A stretch of DNA of 64,000 nucleotides. Origin: JADJYF01 sp965278995. Lineage in GTDB: Bacteria > Pseudomonadota > Gammaproteobacteria > Ga0077536. The translations under genes were made by a program, and so were the position numbers. Shown piece after piece: positions 26,431 through 35,223 of the stretch. The notes below the pieces were generated by a model. It worked only from the letters and a program-made list of their open reading frames with translations, was not told where the DNA came from and searched no databases. Where the stretch lies: assembly GCA_965278995.1 (NCBI GenBank), contig OZ257136.1, positions 1,674,001 to 1,738,000 on the forward strand, read 5' to 3'. The stretch's first letter is position 1. Each line of letters begins with the position of its first letter.

Positions 26431-28421
26431 TGGCGATCAAAGTGCATTCCTTCGATGTGTTCGATACCTGCATTACGCGACCGTTTCTGAGCCCGATAGA
26501 TTTGTTCTACGACGTGGCTTTACTGTTGCGCGATGTCGCACCGGCGAGCTGGTCGCCAGACGAGTTTGTCGCCGCCCGGGTGAGGGCCGAACAAGCCGCA
26601 CGACAGCGGCATGCGCTGCGCGAAGATATACGTTTCGACGATATCTTTGAAGAATTTGCCGAGCTGACGCCCTGGCAGATCGCAACCGCTACCGCAAGGA
26701 ACGCAGAGCTGGCCGCAGAACGTAATTGCTCGATTGCGATCGCTTCGACTATCGCTCGCATTCACGATCTACATGCGCACGGCGAGCGCGTAATTTTCAT
26801 CTCTGACATGTATCTTCCTGGGGATTTCATCCTCGAACTGTTGCGCGGTCACGGCGTAGACTGCGCTCGTTCTTCGGTGTACGTCTCCGGTGATATCGGA
26901 TTGACCAAAGGCAGTGGGCGCCTGTTCGAGCACGTGCTTGCCGCAGAACGGCTGGCCAGTCATGAGCTGATTCATGTCGGCGATCATCGCCGGAACGACT
27001 GGCGAGTGCCACGGCGTCTAGGCATTCAAGCCAAGCGGTACGTAGAAAGTCTCCCGAACCGCTATGAACGTAACAAGGAAACCTGCGTTGCGTTCTGTAG
27101 CGATTACAATCATTCGGCGATTTCCGGCCTCAGTCGAGGCGCACGACTGGTCACCAGCGGGGACGCCACAATTGCCCGCCTGGCTGCTAACGTCATTGGC
27201 CCTTTCTTGACCGCATTCGTCGCTTGGGTGCTGGCAGATGCCCGGGCGCGCGGTTTGGAAACTTTGTACTTCGTCTCGCGTGACGGTCAAATCTTCCTGC
27301 GGATCGCACAAGCGCTTGGCGGCGATATGCCACGCTGCCGTTACCTGTACGGCTCGCGCCAGGCATGGTTCCTGCCCGCAGTGACGAATCTGGACGCCAC
27401 TGCGCTGGAGTGGGCCTGGACACGTGGAATGGCGGTAACACCGCGCGATATCTTGCGCCGTCTAGAACTCACTGACGACGCTACTCGAGCTGTATTTGCC
27501 GGTCATGGCTACTGTGAAGAATATCTCGACAAAGAACTGAACAGCACCGCGCTCAGTGCGTTCATTGACATCCTGTTGTCTGAACCACTGGCCTCAACGA
27601 TTGAGCAACGGGCCCGACTGACCCGCGTCGATCTGACTGCCTATCTGGCGCAAGAAGGACTGCTGGCATCACCGACTGCCGCTATCGTCGATGTCGGCTG
27701 GACGCTGAAGTGCCAACGAGCGCTGAATGAGGTCATCAATCTCGCCGGCGGCACGCCGGTGCACGGTTATTACCTCGGTGTTATCAGTGGGCACGTACCG
27801 CTCGCCGAGAGGGGGCGGTGCATACCGTTCGTCAGCCCAACGGTCGGCGATCTGGACAGTCCGCTGCGCGGCGACTGGTTCTTCAAGTTGACCACCATGC
27901 TTTTGCTCGAGCATCTGTTCACGGTCGCCGACCACCCGAGTGCGAGCGGCTACCAACGTGGAGCCACAGGGATGGAACCGACCTTCAAGGCCGAGCATCG
28001 CGATCCGAAGGTCCTTGAGTTCGCCCATCAAATGCAAACCGCGATCGTCGATTACGCCCGCCGCGTCGCTGCGTCGCCACATGTGGACCCCACCTCACGC
28101 GTATATCGCGAGCGCGCGTTTACGGCTGCCCGAAAGTTTGCCACGGGCCCGGAAGCGGCGGATGTGCGTGGTGTCGCCTGGTTGCCTACGAACAAGGACC
28201 AGTCCCACGATCCGCGACATCAGGCTCGCCTTGCCGATAGCCTGAACTGGCTCGACCTGGTCCGTATGGTGCGCTACGAGTTTGGGCCAGGCCATGCCGC
28301 GTTCTTCGCACCGAATTTCGCCTGGCTGGCTGGCTCGGCTGCCCTGTCGCCTGCACCCATCCGCTGGCTATACCATGCGCTCACAGGCGTGCGCCGTCTG
28401 AAACTGCAGGCGACGCGCTGA
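26427..28421 (+). CDS. large HAD-superfamily protein of a polysaccharide operon
   Basis: 664 residues. The N-terminal domain is HAD: SFDVFDT with nucleophile Asp10, ISDMYLP with Ser126 and Asp127, TKGSG with Lys161, and GDHRRND with Asp186 and Asp191. Position +2 after the nucleophile is Phe, as in dehalogenase-type members, rather than the Asp usual in phosphatases. Residues from about 215 to 664 form a second region I do not recognise, containing LYFVSRDGQIFLRIAQ and AAIVDVGWTLKCQRAL, which recall a duplicated, degenerate HAD-like pattern. Similar long proteins occur in surface-glycan clusters, and their reaction is unknown. It ends the operon; a terminator hairpin follows. Confidence 0.7.
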   Translation: MMAIKVHSFDVFDTCITRPFLSPIDLFYDVALLLRDVAPASWSPDEFVAARVRAEQAARQRHALREDIRFDDIFEEFAELTPWQIATATARNAELAAERNCSIAIASTIARIHDLHAHGERVIFISDMYLPGDFILELLRGHGVDCARSSVYVSGDIGLTKGSGRLFEHVLAAERLASHELIHVGDHRRNDWRVPRRLGIQAKRYVESLPNRYERNKETCVAFCSDYNHSAISGLSRGARLVTSGDATIARLAANVIGPFLTAFVAWVLADARARGLETLYFVSRDGQIFLRIAQALGGDMPRCRYLYGSRQAWFLPAVTNLDATALEWAWTRGMAVTPRDILRRLELTDDATRAVFAGHGYCEEYLDKELNSTALSAFIDILLSEPLASTIEQRARLTRVDLTAYLAQEGLLASPTAAIVDVGWTLKCQRALNEVINLAGGTPVHGYYLGVISGHVPLAERGRCIPFVSPTVGDLDSPLRGDWFFKLTTMLLLEHLFTVADHPSASGYQRGATGMEPTFKAEHRDPKVLEFAHQMQTAIVDYARRVAASPHVDPTSRVYRERAFTAARKFATGPEAADVRGVAWLPTNKDQSHDPRHQARLADSLNWLDLVRMVRYEFGPGHAAFFAPNFAWLAGSAALSPAPIRWLYHALTGVRRLKLQATR

Positions 28422-28444
28422 AAACGCACAATCGCGCTCCAGTC

Positions 28445-28470
28445 AGTAGCTCATAACGGCTACTATTTTT
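28445..28470 (+). terminator. Rho-independent terminator after the polysaccharide operon
   Basis: AGTAGC (28445-28450) and GCTACT (28459-28464) form a perfect 6-bp stem with an 8-base loop, followed by ATTTTT. It lies 24 bases after the last stop codon of the operon and before the hydrolase gene. The stem is short, so efficiency may be partial. Confidence 0.6.
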
Positions 28471-28483
28471 GTGGGGAATACAC

Positions 28484-29485
28484 ATGAGCACGGTCAATCA
28501 CTACGCCATCCCGGCCTACACCACCCAGAGCGGCTTCACTCTCGACGTCAATATTGTCTACAAAACGTTCGGAACGCTCGCGCCGGGCGGTGACAACGTC
28601 GTTGTTGTACCGACCTTCTATGGTGGTCGGCACCCTGAAACCGAATTCATGGTGGCGCCGGGCCGCGCGATCGATATCGACAAGTACTTCGTCGTCGTTC
28701 CGAACATGTTCGGTAACGGCCTGTCGAGTTCGCCGAGCAATACAACCGCGCCTTACGGCGCCGGCGCTTTTCCGCTGATGACGCTGTACGACAATGTCAT
28801 TTGCCAGCATCAACTATTGACGGAACATCTGGGTGTCAAGCGTATCCGTCTCGTCACCGGGTTTTCCATGGGTGGCCAACAGTCATATCAATGGGGCGCG
28901 CTGTTTGCCGACATGATTGATGCCATTGCGCCGATCTGCGCGAGCGCCCGCACCGCCGAACACAACTACGTGTTCGTCGACAGCGCGGTTCAGGCACTCG
29001 AGCTGGACCCCGCTTTTAACGCTGGCTGGTACCAGTCTCCGCCGGTGCGAGGCTTGCGCGCTTTCGGGCATGTCTATTCGGCCTGGCTGTTTTCGCAGGA
29101 TTTTTTTCGTGAACGGCTTTATCGCCAACTGGGCCTGCATTCGAGGGACGATGTCGTGCGTTTTACGCAGGCATATTTTCTGCGCAACGATGCCAACGAT
29201 CTGATTGCCATGGCGCGAACGTGGATGTCGGGCGATATCAGCGCCAATCCGCGCTTCAGTGGCAATTTCGAGCGAGCTCTCGCCGCGATTACCTGCCGTA
29301 CGATTGTCATGCCGGGGGAGACCGATCTGTATTTCCGCGTACCCGACAACGACTACGAAGTTGCCCACATGCCACGGGCCGAACTCCGCGTTATCCCATC
29401 CAAATGGGGGCACGGGGCCGGCTTTGGCATCGACCCGGCAGACAATGCGTTTATCGACCGCGCACTGGCCGACCTGCTGAGCTGA
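28484..29485 (+). CDS. alpha/beta hydrolase of the homoserine acetyltransferase (MetX) superfamily
   Basis: 333 residues from ATG 28484 behind GTGGGGA. Nucleophile elbow GFSMGG with Ser128, acid Asp in PGETDLYF (about 278) and base His in KWGHGAGFG (about 309) form the catalytic triad. An N-terminal VVVVPTFYGGRH replaces the HALTG-type oxyanion segment of true MetX enzymes. That, together with the absence of methionine genes nearby, suggests an esterase or acyltransferase rather than homoserine O-acetyltransferase. It is followed after 20 bp by an outer-membrane protein gene and may be co-transcribed with it. Confidence 0.8.
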   Translation: MSTVNHYAIPAYTTQSGFTLDVNIVYKTFGTLAPGGDNVVVVPTFYGGRHPETEFMVAPGRAIDIDKYFVVVPNMFGNGLSSSPSNTTAPYGAGAFPLMTLYDNVICQHQLLTEHLGVKRIRLVTGFSMGGQQSYQWGALFADMIDAIAPICASARTAEHNYVFVDSAVQALELDPAFNAGWYQSPPVRGLRAFGHVYSAWLFSQDFFRERLYRQLGLHSRDDVVRFTQAYFLRNDANDLIAMARTWMSGDISANPRFSGNFERALAAITCRTIVMPGETDLYFRVPDNDYEVAHMPRAELRVIPSKWGHGAGFGIDPADNAFIDRALADLLS

Positions 29486-29505
29486 GTGGCAGTGCGGATG
29501 CCGAG

Positions 29506-30840
29506 ATGAGCAGAACGTTACAAGGCATTGCCCAGCTGTGCGCATTGCTCGCGCTGGCATCGGGCGCGAACGCTTTCGAGACGATCAGCATCGGCAAGGC
29601 GAATATCAAGCCGAGCTTCGGAACGTTGCTCGGGCTGCAGCGCGGTAACGGCATCAATTACGGACTCGGCGCGCTCGACAGCATCGGCGAAACCGAACGC
29701 TCGGTACTGTATCTTGCGTTGAAACCCAAGCTGGAAGCGACGCTCGCGCTGGCGCCGACCGAGGTGGCGGGCGCCTCGTCGGTTTACGGCGGCGTTTCTT
29801 TCGTTGCTGCGACGACCACGCTGGATGGCGAAATCTCGGGGCAGATTGCCCGTTCGGGTGATCAGGCTTTCGACACCGACCATGCTTTTGTCGGATGGCG
29901 GAACGATACGATTGATCTCTCGGTTGGCGGCCAGGAATTCTCCGTCGGCGATGGCTTCATCATCGGTGACGGCAACTTCAACCAGGGCGGCGAAGACGGC
30001 CAGTACTGGACTGGCGCCTTTCAATCCTGGCGCAACAGCGCTGTGCTCAAGGTCAACACCAAGCCGCTGCGCGCAGATCTGTTCTGGCTGCGCACCGATC
30101 AGGATTTTCGCGACAGCCGCGTCGCCGGTATCAATATCGAAACGACTACGGCCGATACGATTGGCACTTTCGGCGCCATGTATCTGGAAGTCCTGCAGGG
30201 CGGTGCTTTCAACCTCGATGGCATCGAGGCCTGGGATCTGCGCGCGGCGAGGGTCAAGATTCCCGGTATTGCCAACCTCGAACTGTTCGGTGAATGGGTA
30301 CTTGAGCGCGGCACTGACAAACAAGCTGGGGGGCGCCCGAACGACGCCGTCGGTTGGTATGTGGAAGCGCAGTACACTTTCCCTGCGCTGCCGTGGACGC
30401 CACGCTTCGACTATCGCTACGTGCGGATGTCCGGCGACGAACTCAGCACACCCGAAAACGAGGAATACCGCGGACTTTTTTTCACGATTTTCAAACGCGA
30501 CTGGGATACCTGGTATCAGGGTGAGATCGCTGGCGAATATCACCTGTTCAATCAGAATCAGGTGACGCAGATGTTCAAACTCAAGACATTTCCGCGTCCA
30601 ACCTGGGCGCTGACGTTCTATTATTACCATCACGAACTGGAAGAACCGCAGTATTTCGGCACGCCGGTCAGCAGCACGAACTGGGCCGACGAGTTGAACG
30701 TCGGCGTCGAACGATTTCTCGGTCCGCGGTTCTACGGCTATGCCGGCATCGCCTGGTCGACGCCGAACACAGCCGCAGAAGAGATTTTCGGCGACGAGAA
30801 CTTTGTGGTGGTGCAGACTTTCCTCTCTTACACGTTCTGA
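29506..30840 (+). CDS. outer-membrane beta-barrel protein (alginate-export/porin-like)
   Basis: 444 residues from ATG 29506. Signal peptide GIAQLCALLALASGANA (about 7-23), then a protein rich in alternating aromatic and polar strands (FLYVEAQYTF-like patterns such as GWYVEAQYTFPALPW and WALTFYYYHHELEE). The last residues, QTFLSYTF, end in Phe, the usual outer-membrane insertion signal. It resembles alginate-export or general porin-like barrels of about 18 strands. It probably admits a hydrophobic or anionic nutrient; the substrate is not readable. An in-frame upstream extension overlaps the hydrolase gene and is rejected. Confidence 0.75.
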   Translation: MSRTLQGIAQLCALLALASGANAFETISIGKANIKPSFGTLLGLQRGNGINYGLGALDSIGETERSVLYLALKPKLEATLALAPTEVAGASSVYGGVSFVAATTTLDGEISGQIARSGDQAFDTDHAFVGWRNDTIDLSVGGQEFSVGDGFIIGDGNFNQGGEDGQYWTGAFQSWRNSAVLKVNTKPLRADLFWLRTDQDFRDSRVAGINIETTTADTIGTFGAMYLEVLQGGAFNLDGIEAWDLRAARVKIPGIANLELFGEWVLERGTDKQAGGRPNDAVGWYVEAQYTFPALPWTPRFDYRYVRMSGDELSTPENEEYRGLFFTIFKRDWDTWYQGEIAGEYHLFNQNQVTQMFKLKTFPRPTWALTFYYYHHELEEPQYFGTPVSSTNWADELNVGVERFLGPRFYGYAGIAWSTPNTAAEEIFGDENFVVVQTFLSYTF

Positions 30841-30858
30841 TATCGCCGAGGCCAAAGA

Positions 30859-31977
30859 ATGAACATGGGCATGAGCAGCATATTTCCGCACGACCCCGTC
30901 AAGGACACCGCTCCCGCCGAATTGCCGGCAAGCCTCGGCTTCGGGCGTACCTTCACCGATCGCATGTTTACGCAGACCTATACCGCCGACAGAGGCTGGC
31001 ACGACGCACGCATCGGGCCGTATCGCCCGCTGACGCTGGATCCGGCGACGACGGTCTATCACAACGGGCAGATGATCTTTGACGGCACGAAAGCCTATCG
31101 ACGTGATGACGGCCACATCAATCTGTTCCGTACCGAGCTGAACGTCGAACGCTTCAATCTGTCTGCCGAGCGCATGGGAATGGCACCGGTCGATCCTGCG
31201 CAGCATCTCGCTGCGATCGCTGAGCTGGTGCAGCTCGAACATCGCTGGGTGCCGTCACGGCCAGGCACTGCGCTGTATATCCGGCCCGTCATGATCGCGA
31301 CGGAAAAAACGCTAGAAGTGCGCGCCAGCCGGGAGTATCTGCACTACATCATTCTCTCGCCTGTGGCGCCCTACTTCGCCGACGGATTTGCGCCTGTCTC
31401 GGTCTATGTCTCGCATGATTTCGTCCGTGCCGTGCCCGGTGGCACCGGTGAAGCGAAAACGCCGGGCAACTACGCCGGTTCGATCGCGGCGACCGAAGTC
31501 GCTCTGGCGAAAGGTTATCAGCAGGTCCTGTGGCTGGACGCCGTCGAACGGCGCTATATCGACGAAGTCGGCGCTATGAATATTGCCTTCGTGCAGCGTG
31601 ACACCGACATCATCACGCCCAGCCTGACCGGCGCGATACTGCGTGGGGTGACTCGTCGCTCATTGCTGACGCTTGCCCCTGATCTCGGCTACCGGGTGCA
31701 GGAACGGCGTATCGAGATCGATGAAATCATCGCCGGACTCGACGACGGCAGCATCACCGAAGTATTCGGCATGGGTACCGGCGCCGTGATTGCGCCTGTC
31801 GGACGCCTCTCTTATCGCAATCGTGAAATCGTCATCCGCGACAGCCGACCGGGGCCGGTGGCAACACGGCTCTACGAGGAACTGACCGGCCTGCAGTATG
31901 GGCGACGACCGGATACATACGGCTGGACCCGGACTATCGAGATCCCGGATGCAGGCGCGCGCGATAGCGGTCGCTAA
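30859..31977 (+). CDS. branched-chain amino acid aminotransferase-like, PLP fold type IV
   Basis: 372 residues, the length of type-II branched-chain aminotransferases. Landmarks are IFDGTKAYRRDDG (73-85, family FEGLKAYR), the PLP lysine in GEAKTPGNYAGS (Lys200), QQVLWLDAV with DEVGAMNI (about 222-241) and ITEVFGMGTGAVIAPV (about 296-311). The usual FRPxxN segment reads FRTELN, a small departure near the active site. It would exchange amino groups between Leu/Ile/Val and 2-oxoglutarate, but a related substrate is possible. The gene is 18 bp after the barrel protein gene and 26 bp before the AhpD-like gene. Confidence 0.88.
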   Translation: MNMGMSSIFPHDPVKDTAPAELPASLGFGRTFTDRMFTQTYTADRGWHDARIGPYRPLTLDPATTVYHNGQMIFDGTKAYRRDDGHINLFRTELNVERFNLSAERMGMAPVDPAQHLAAIAELVQLEHRWVPSRPGTALYIRPVMIATEKTLEVRASREYLHYIILSPVAPYFADGFAPVSVYVSHDFVRAVPGGTGEAKTPGNYAGSIAATEVALAKGYQQVLWLDAVERRYIDEVGAMNIAFVQRDTDIITPSLTGAILRGVTRRSLLTLAPDLGYRVQERRIEIDEIIAGLDDGSITEVFGMGTGAVIAPVGRLSYRNREIVIRDSRPGPVATRLYEELTGLQYGRRPDTYGWTRTIEIPDAGARDSGR

Positions 31978-32003
31978 TCTGTCGAGGACGCGAGGAATAC
32001 GCC

Positions 32004-32399
32004 ATGGCGACCGTCAAATTGATCGAATACGAACAGGCCAGCGCCGAAGTGCGGGCCATCTACGATGACATTCGAGCAACGCGGAAGAGCGATTACATCA
32101 ATCATTTCTGGCAGGCATTGGCGCACAATCCGGCCGAGCTCGCGCGCACCTGGAATGCCATCAAGGAGGTCATGGCGCCAGGAGCGCTGGACCCACTGAC
32201 CAAAGAGTTCATTTACATCGCGGTATCGGTGGCCAATTCCTGCGAGTACTGCATACATTCGCATACGGCCGCAGCGCGCGCCAAAGGCATGACGCCGGAA
32301 CAGTACGGTGAACTGCTCGCCGTTATCGGCATGGCCCATCATACTAATGGCCTGGTCGCGACCCTGCAGGTCGAGGTCGATCCGGCGTTCAAGGTCTGA
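32004..32399 (+). CDS. carboxymuconolactone decarboxylase/AhpD-like protein
   Basis: 131 residues. The AhpD-type redox motif is ANSCEYCIHSH, with Cys80 and Cys83 in CxxC and His87, in an all-helical core. The preceding LTKEFIYIAVSVA helix is standard for the family. Members reduce peroxides or act as disulfide relays, while true decarboxylases lack the CxxC. It begins 26 bp after the aminotransferase gene and ends 11 bp before the diguanylate cyclase gene, so the three may share a transcript. Partner and substrate unknown. Confidence 0.85.
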   Translation: MATVKLIEYEQASAEVRAIYDDIRATRKSDYINHFWQALAHNPAELARTWNAIKEVMAPGALDPLTKEFIYIAVSVANSCEYCIHSHTAAARAKGMTPEQYGELLAVIGMAHHTNGLVATLQVEVDPAFKV

Positions 32400-32410
32400 G
32401 GACAGGTCGC

Positions 32411-33736
32411 ATGGTCGCCAACCTGCCGCGAGAACTGATCGAAATCTATACGCGTGGCGAATCGGCCTACGAGCGTACACGGCTATGGCGGTTCGAGGCG
32501 GCTTTCGGTCATATCCCGACTGATTTCTTCGGTACGCTGATCAATGCCGTGGTGTTGTCGTTACTGCTTGCCGGCCAGACGCCGGCACCCATGCTCGGTG
32601 CGTGGCTGGTTCTGACGTCGCTGCTTGCCGCAGCCCGGCTGACAGTCGGCGTGGTCTGGAGTGCGCGCGCCGCTACTGAACGTCCGCTGCTGCATCGCGC
32701 GTTTTCCGGCAGCTTGATGGTTCACGGTCTGGTGACCGCCATTCCGTTCCTGCTGCTGACACCCCCTGACGCCGTCGCCGAGCGCTGTGCCATCCTCGTC
32801 TGGCTCGCCGGCACGTCGGCCTGGGTCGCAACTGCTTATGCATTCGTACTCGAAGCCGCGCTCGGCTTCATGTTTTTTCAGTTCGCTCCAGTCACCGTCA
32901 TGTTGCTGCTGTCTGGAAATCATTACTGGCAGCTCGTCGGCGTCGCCTGTTTCGCTTATCTGCCAGCCATGAGCATGGTCGTCGTGCGGAACCATGCGCT
33001 GATCATGCGCGGCCAGATTAATCATTTCGAAAAAGAGGAACTGGCCGCTGAACTGCTGCGCGAGAAAAGCGCTGTCGATGCCCGCAATATCGTGCTCGCA
33101 GCCGATCTCGAACAGCGCGCGCGGACCGAGCAGGAATTGCGCGAAGCCAAGGATCGGGCCGAACAGTTGGCCGCTGAACTCGAGAAATTGTCCGCTCTCG
33201 ACGGCCTGACCGGTATCGCCAACCGCCGGCGTTTCGACCAGTTGTTTGAACGCGAATGGAACCGCGCCGCTCGCAGTGGTCACCCGCTGGCCTTAATCCT
33301 GTGTGATATCGACTATTTCAAGGAATTCAACGACCACTATGGCCATCAGGCAGGCGACACCTGTCTACGGCAGTTGGCTCATCTGCTCGAATCAACGCTG
33401 CGGCGCGGAGGTGATCTGGCCGCCCGTTACGGCGGCGAAGAATTTGCCATCCTGCTGCCCGATACCACGCTCGCCAACGCCATTGCGCTGGCCGAGACGC
33501 TGCGCGAAAGTCTGCGCAAACTGGCCATTCCGCATGCCGGCTCGCACATCGGAGCGAGTTTGAGCGTGAGCTTCGGCGTCGCCGCGGCGCTGCCTTCGCG
33601 TGGCCGATCGACGACGGAACTGTTGCGCGAGGCGGACGAGGCGCTGTATGGCGCTAAAGCCGCCGGCCGCGATCGCGTCGCCGTCGTCAACCCAGGCTCG
33701 GCGCGCGAAAACATTACCGACGCACGCCTGCACTGA
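32411..33736 (+). CDS. membrane-bound diguanylate cyclase (GGDEF)
   Basis: 441 residues. The N-terminal half (about 38-198) has around six hydrophobic helices forming a membrane sensor of MASE-like type. Residues 200-262 form a coiled coil (ELAAELLREKSAVDAR, QELREAKDRAEQLAAELEKL). The GGDEF domain starts DGLTGIANRRRFD and carries the active site RYGGEEF near residue 341. The inhibitory site RGGD lies five residues before it, so product inhibition is expected. It makes c-di-GMP from two GTP. This is one of three c-di-GMP enzymes in the window. AGGACAGG precedes the ATG. Confidence 0.93.
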   Translation: MVANLPRELIEIYTRGESAYERTRLWRFEAAFGHIPTDFFGTLINAVVLSLLLAGQTPAPMLGAWLVLTSLLAAARLTVGVVWSARAATERPLLHRAFSGSLMVHGLVTAIPFLLLTPPDAVAERCAILVWLAGTSAWVATAYAFVLEAALGFMFFQFAPVTVMLLLSGNHYWQLVGVACFAYLPAMSMVVVRNHALIMRGQINHFEKEELAAELLREKSAVDARNIVLAADLEQRARTEQELREAKDRAEQLAAELEKLSALDGLTGIANRRRFDQLFEREWNRAARSGHPLALILCDIDYFKEFNDHYGHQAGDTCLRQLAHLLESTLRRGGDLAARYGGEEFAILLPDTTLANAIALAETLRESLRKLAIPHAGSHIGASLSVSFGVAAALPSRGRSTTELLREADEALYGAKAAGRDRVAVVNPGSARENITDARLH

Positions 33737-33797
33737 CCGCCACGCCGCTGCCGCCGCGCGGTATAGTGCGCAACCCCGAACAGACCGGAGAACCGTA

Positions 33798-34304
33798 ATG
33801 CCTACAGCCAATCCGACCGACGGTTTCGTCATGAATCAGACCATGTTGCGCGTTCGCGATCCTGCCGTCAGTGTCCCTTTCTACCGCGATATCCTCGGCA
33901 TGACCCTGCTCGATCGCTACGATTTCGAAGCCATGCAGTTCTCACTTTATTTCATGGGCTATCTTGCTCCCGGCGAATCCATTCCGACCGACCCTGCGGC
34001 GCGCGCGCGATGGGTATTCGGCCGCCCGGCCCTGGTCGAAATAACCCACAACTGGGGCACCGAAAGCGACACTGCATTCGGCGGTTACCACAACGGCAAT
34101 GCCGACCCCAAAGGCTTCGGCCATATCGGCATCTCTGTCCCGGACGTCTACGCCGCCTGCGCGCGCTTCGAGACCCTGGGCGTCGAGTTCGTCAAACGCC
34201 CTGACGATGGCAAGATGAAAGGTCTGGCGTTCATCAAGGATCCCGATGGCTACTGGATCGAGATTCTGAGTCCGCACGGCCTGAGCGCAATCGTGACCTC
34301 CTGA
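33798..34304 (+). CDS. gloA: lactoylglutathione lyase (glyoxalase I)
   Basis: 168 residues, the longer eukaryote-like/Pseudomonas GloA form rather than the 135-residue E. coli form. Metal ligands by family position are Gln14 (NQTMLRV), Glu81 (ALVEITHNWGTE), His109 (GFGHIGI) and Glu155 (GYWIEI). The Q/E/H/E set is typical of zinc-dependent enzymes. It converts the methylglyoxal-glutathione hemithioacetal to S-lactoylglutathione in the cytoplasm. GGAG lies 8 bases before the ATG, and a TATAGT -10-like box lies at 33762-33767 without a clear -35. It is convergent with an SDR gene 2 bp away. Confidence 0.95.
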   Translation: MPTANPTDGFVMNQTMLRVRDPAVSVPFYRDILGMTLLDRYDFEAMQFSLYFMGYLAPGESIPTDPAARARWVFGRPALVEITHNWGTESDTAFGGYHNGNADPKGFGHIGISVPDVYAACARFETLGVEFVKRPDDGKMKGLAFIKDPDGYWIEILSPHGLSAIVTS

Positions 34305-34306
34305 GA

Positions 34307-35086
34307 TCAAGCGTTTTTGATGGTCATCCCGCCATCCACGGCGAGGTGCGTGCCGGTGATGTATTGCGACGCCGGCAAAACGAAATTCAAGGTTGCGTGC
34401 GCCACTTCTTCGGGTTCGGCATAGCGTTTGAGTGCGACCCGTCGGCGGGCGAATTCCGCTTTCAGTTCTTCCGGGATGCCGGCGGTCATGCCGGTGCGGA
34501 TGGGTCCCGGGCAGATACAGTTGACGGTGATCCCGCGCGTGCCGAATTCGACCGCAAGCGAGCGCGTCAGACCGATGACCCCGGTCTTGGCCGCGGTATA
34601 GGGGCTGATACCTTTGGTCGCGCCGAGACCCTCGGTCGAGGCGATATTGACGATACGTCCGGCACCCGACGCCAGCAGCTGCGGCAGGCATTCGCGGATC
34701 AGCAGCGCCTGCGAGGTCAACAGTACGTCGAGCGTCCGAGCCCACACGGCGACAAAATCCTCGGCGTCCAGCGTCCGCTCGATGGCGATGCCGGCATTGT
34801 TGACCAGGATATCGAGGCCACCCCAACGACCCGCAATCGCAGCGACTACACTGGCGCGGTGTTCGGCGTTGCTGACGTCCAGAACCCAGCCGGCGGCGCT
34901 GCCACCGGCGCCCGTGATCTCCGTAACCACCGCAGCAACTTTGTCGGTATCGAGATCGGTGACGGCAACGTGCGCACCTTCGTCAGCAAACAAGTGCGCG
35001 GTCGCCCGCCCCATGCCGCTCGCCGCGCCGGTCACCAGCGCGACCTTGCCGGCGATACTGCGGCTCAACGTGCTCAATCGTGTCAT
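34307..35086 (-). CDS. SDR-family NAD(P)-dependent oxidoreductase
   Basis: 259 residues. Cofactor motif TGAASGMG (19-26), Asp44 after the second strand (NAD preference), NNAG (96-99), and the catalytic Ser150-Tyr163-Lys167 set. The end THLAVDGGMTIKNA is usual for classical SDRs. It is independent of the SDR at 5474-6238, with only general similarity. Its stop lies 2 bp from that of gloA, and its start is divergent from the ABC exporter gene. The substrate is unknown. Confidence 0.92.
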   Translation of the reverse strand: MTRLSTLSRSIAGKVALVTGAASGMGRATAHLFADEGAHVAVTDLDTDKVAAVVTEITGAGGSAAGWVLDVSNAEHRASVVAAIAGRWGGLDILVNNAGIAIERTLDAEDFVAVWARTLDVLLTSQALLIRECLPQLLASGAGRIVNIASTEGLGATKGISPYTAAKTGVIGLTRSLAVEFGTRGITVNCICPGPIRTGMTAGIPEELKAEFARRRVALKRYAEPEEVAHATLNFVLPASQYITGTHLAVDGGMTIKNA

Positions 35087-35223
35087 GCCTCACTCCCCTG
35101 CGTTCTGTTTAGTTCAATGAAGACGCTCACCGGCGGTCCATGGGAGAATCTTACCAGCCGCACTCGTCCGGCGCGCCGGGCACATCGACCGTTGCCTCTT
35201 ACAAGCTTTCACTGAGCATTCGA

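Noticed and set aside
29518..31242. 574-codon open frame on the minus strand across the barrel-protein and aminotransferase genes
   Set aside because: It crosses two clear plus-strand genes and an intergenic gap; it shows no family pattern. GC-rich DNA gives such shadows.
33762..33767. Promoter for gloA based on TATAGT
   Set aside because: A good -10 hexamer is present, but no -35 hexamer at 16-18 bases was found, so it is only noted in the gene entry.
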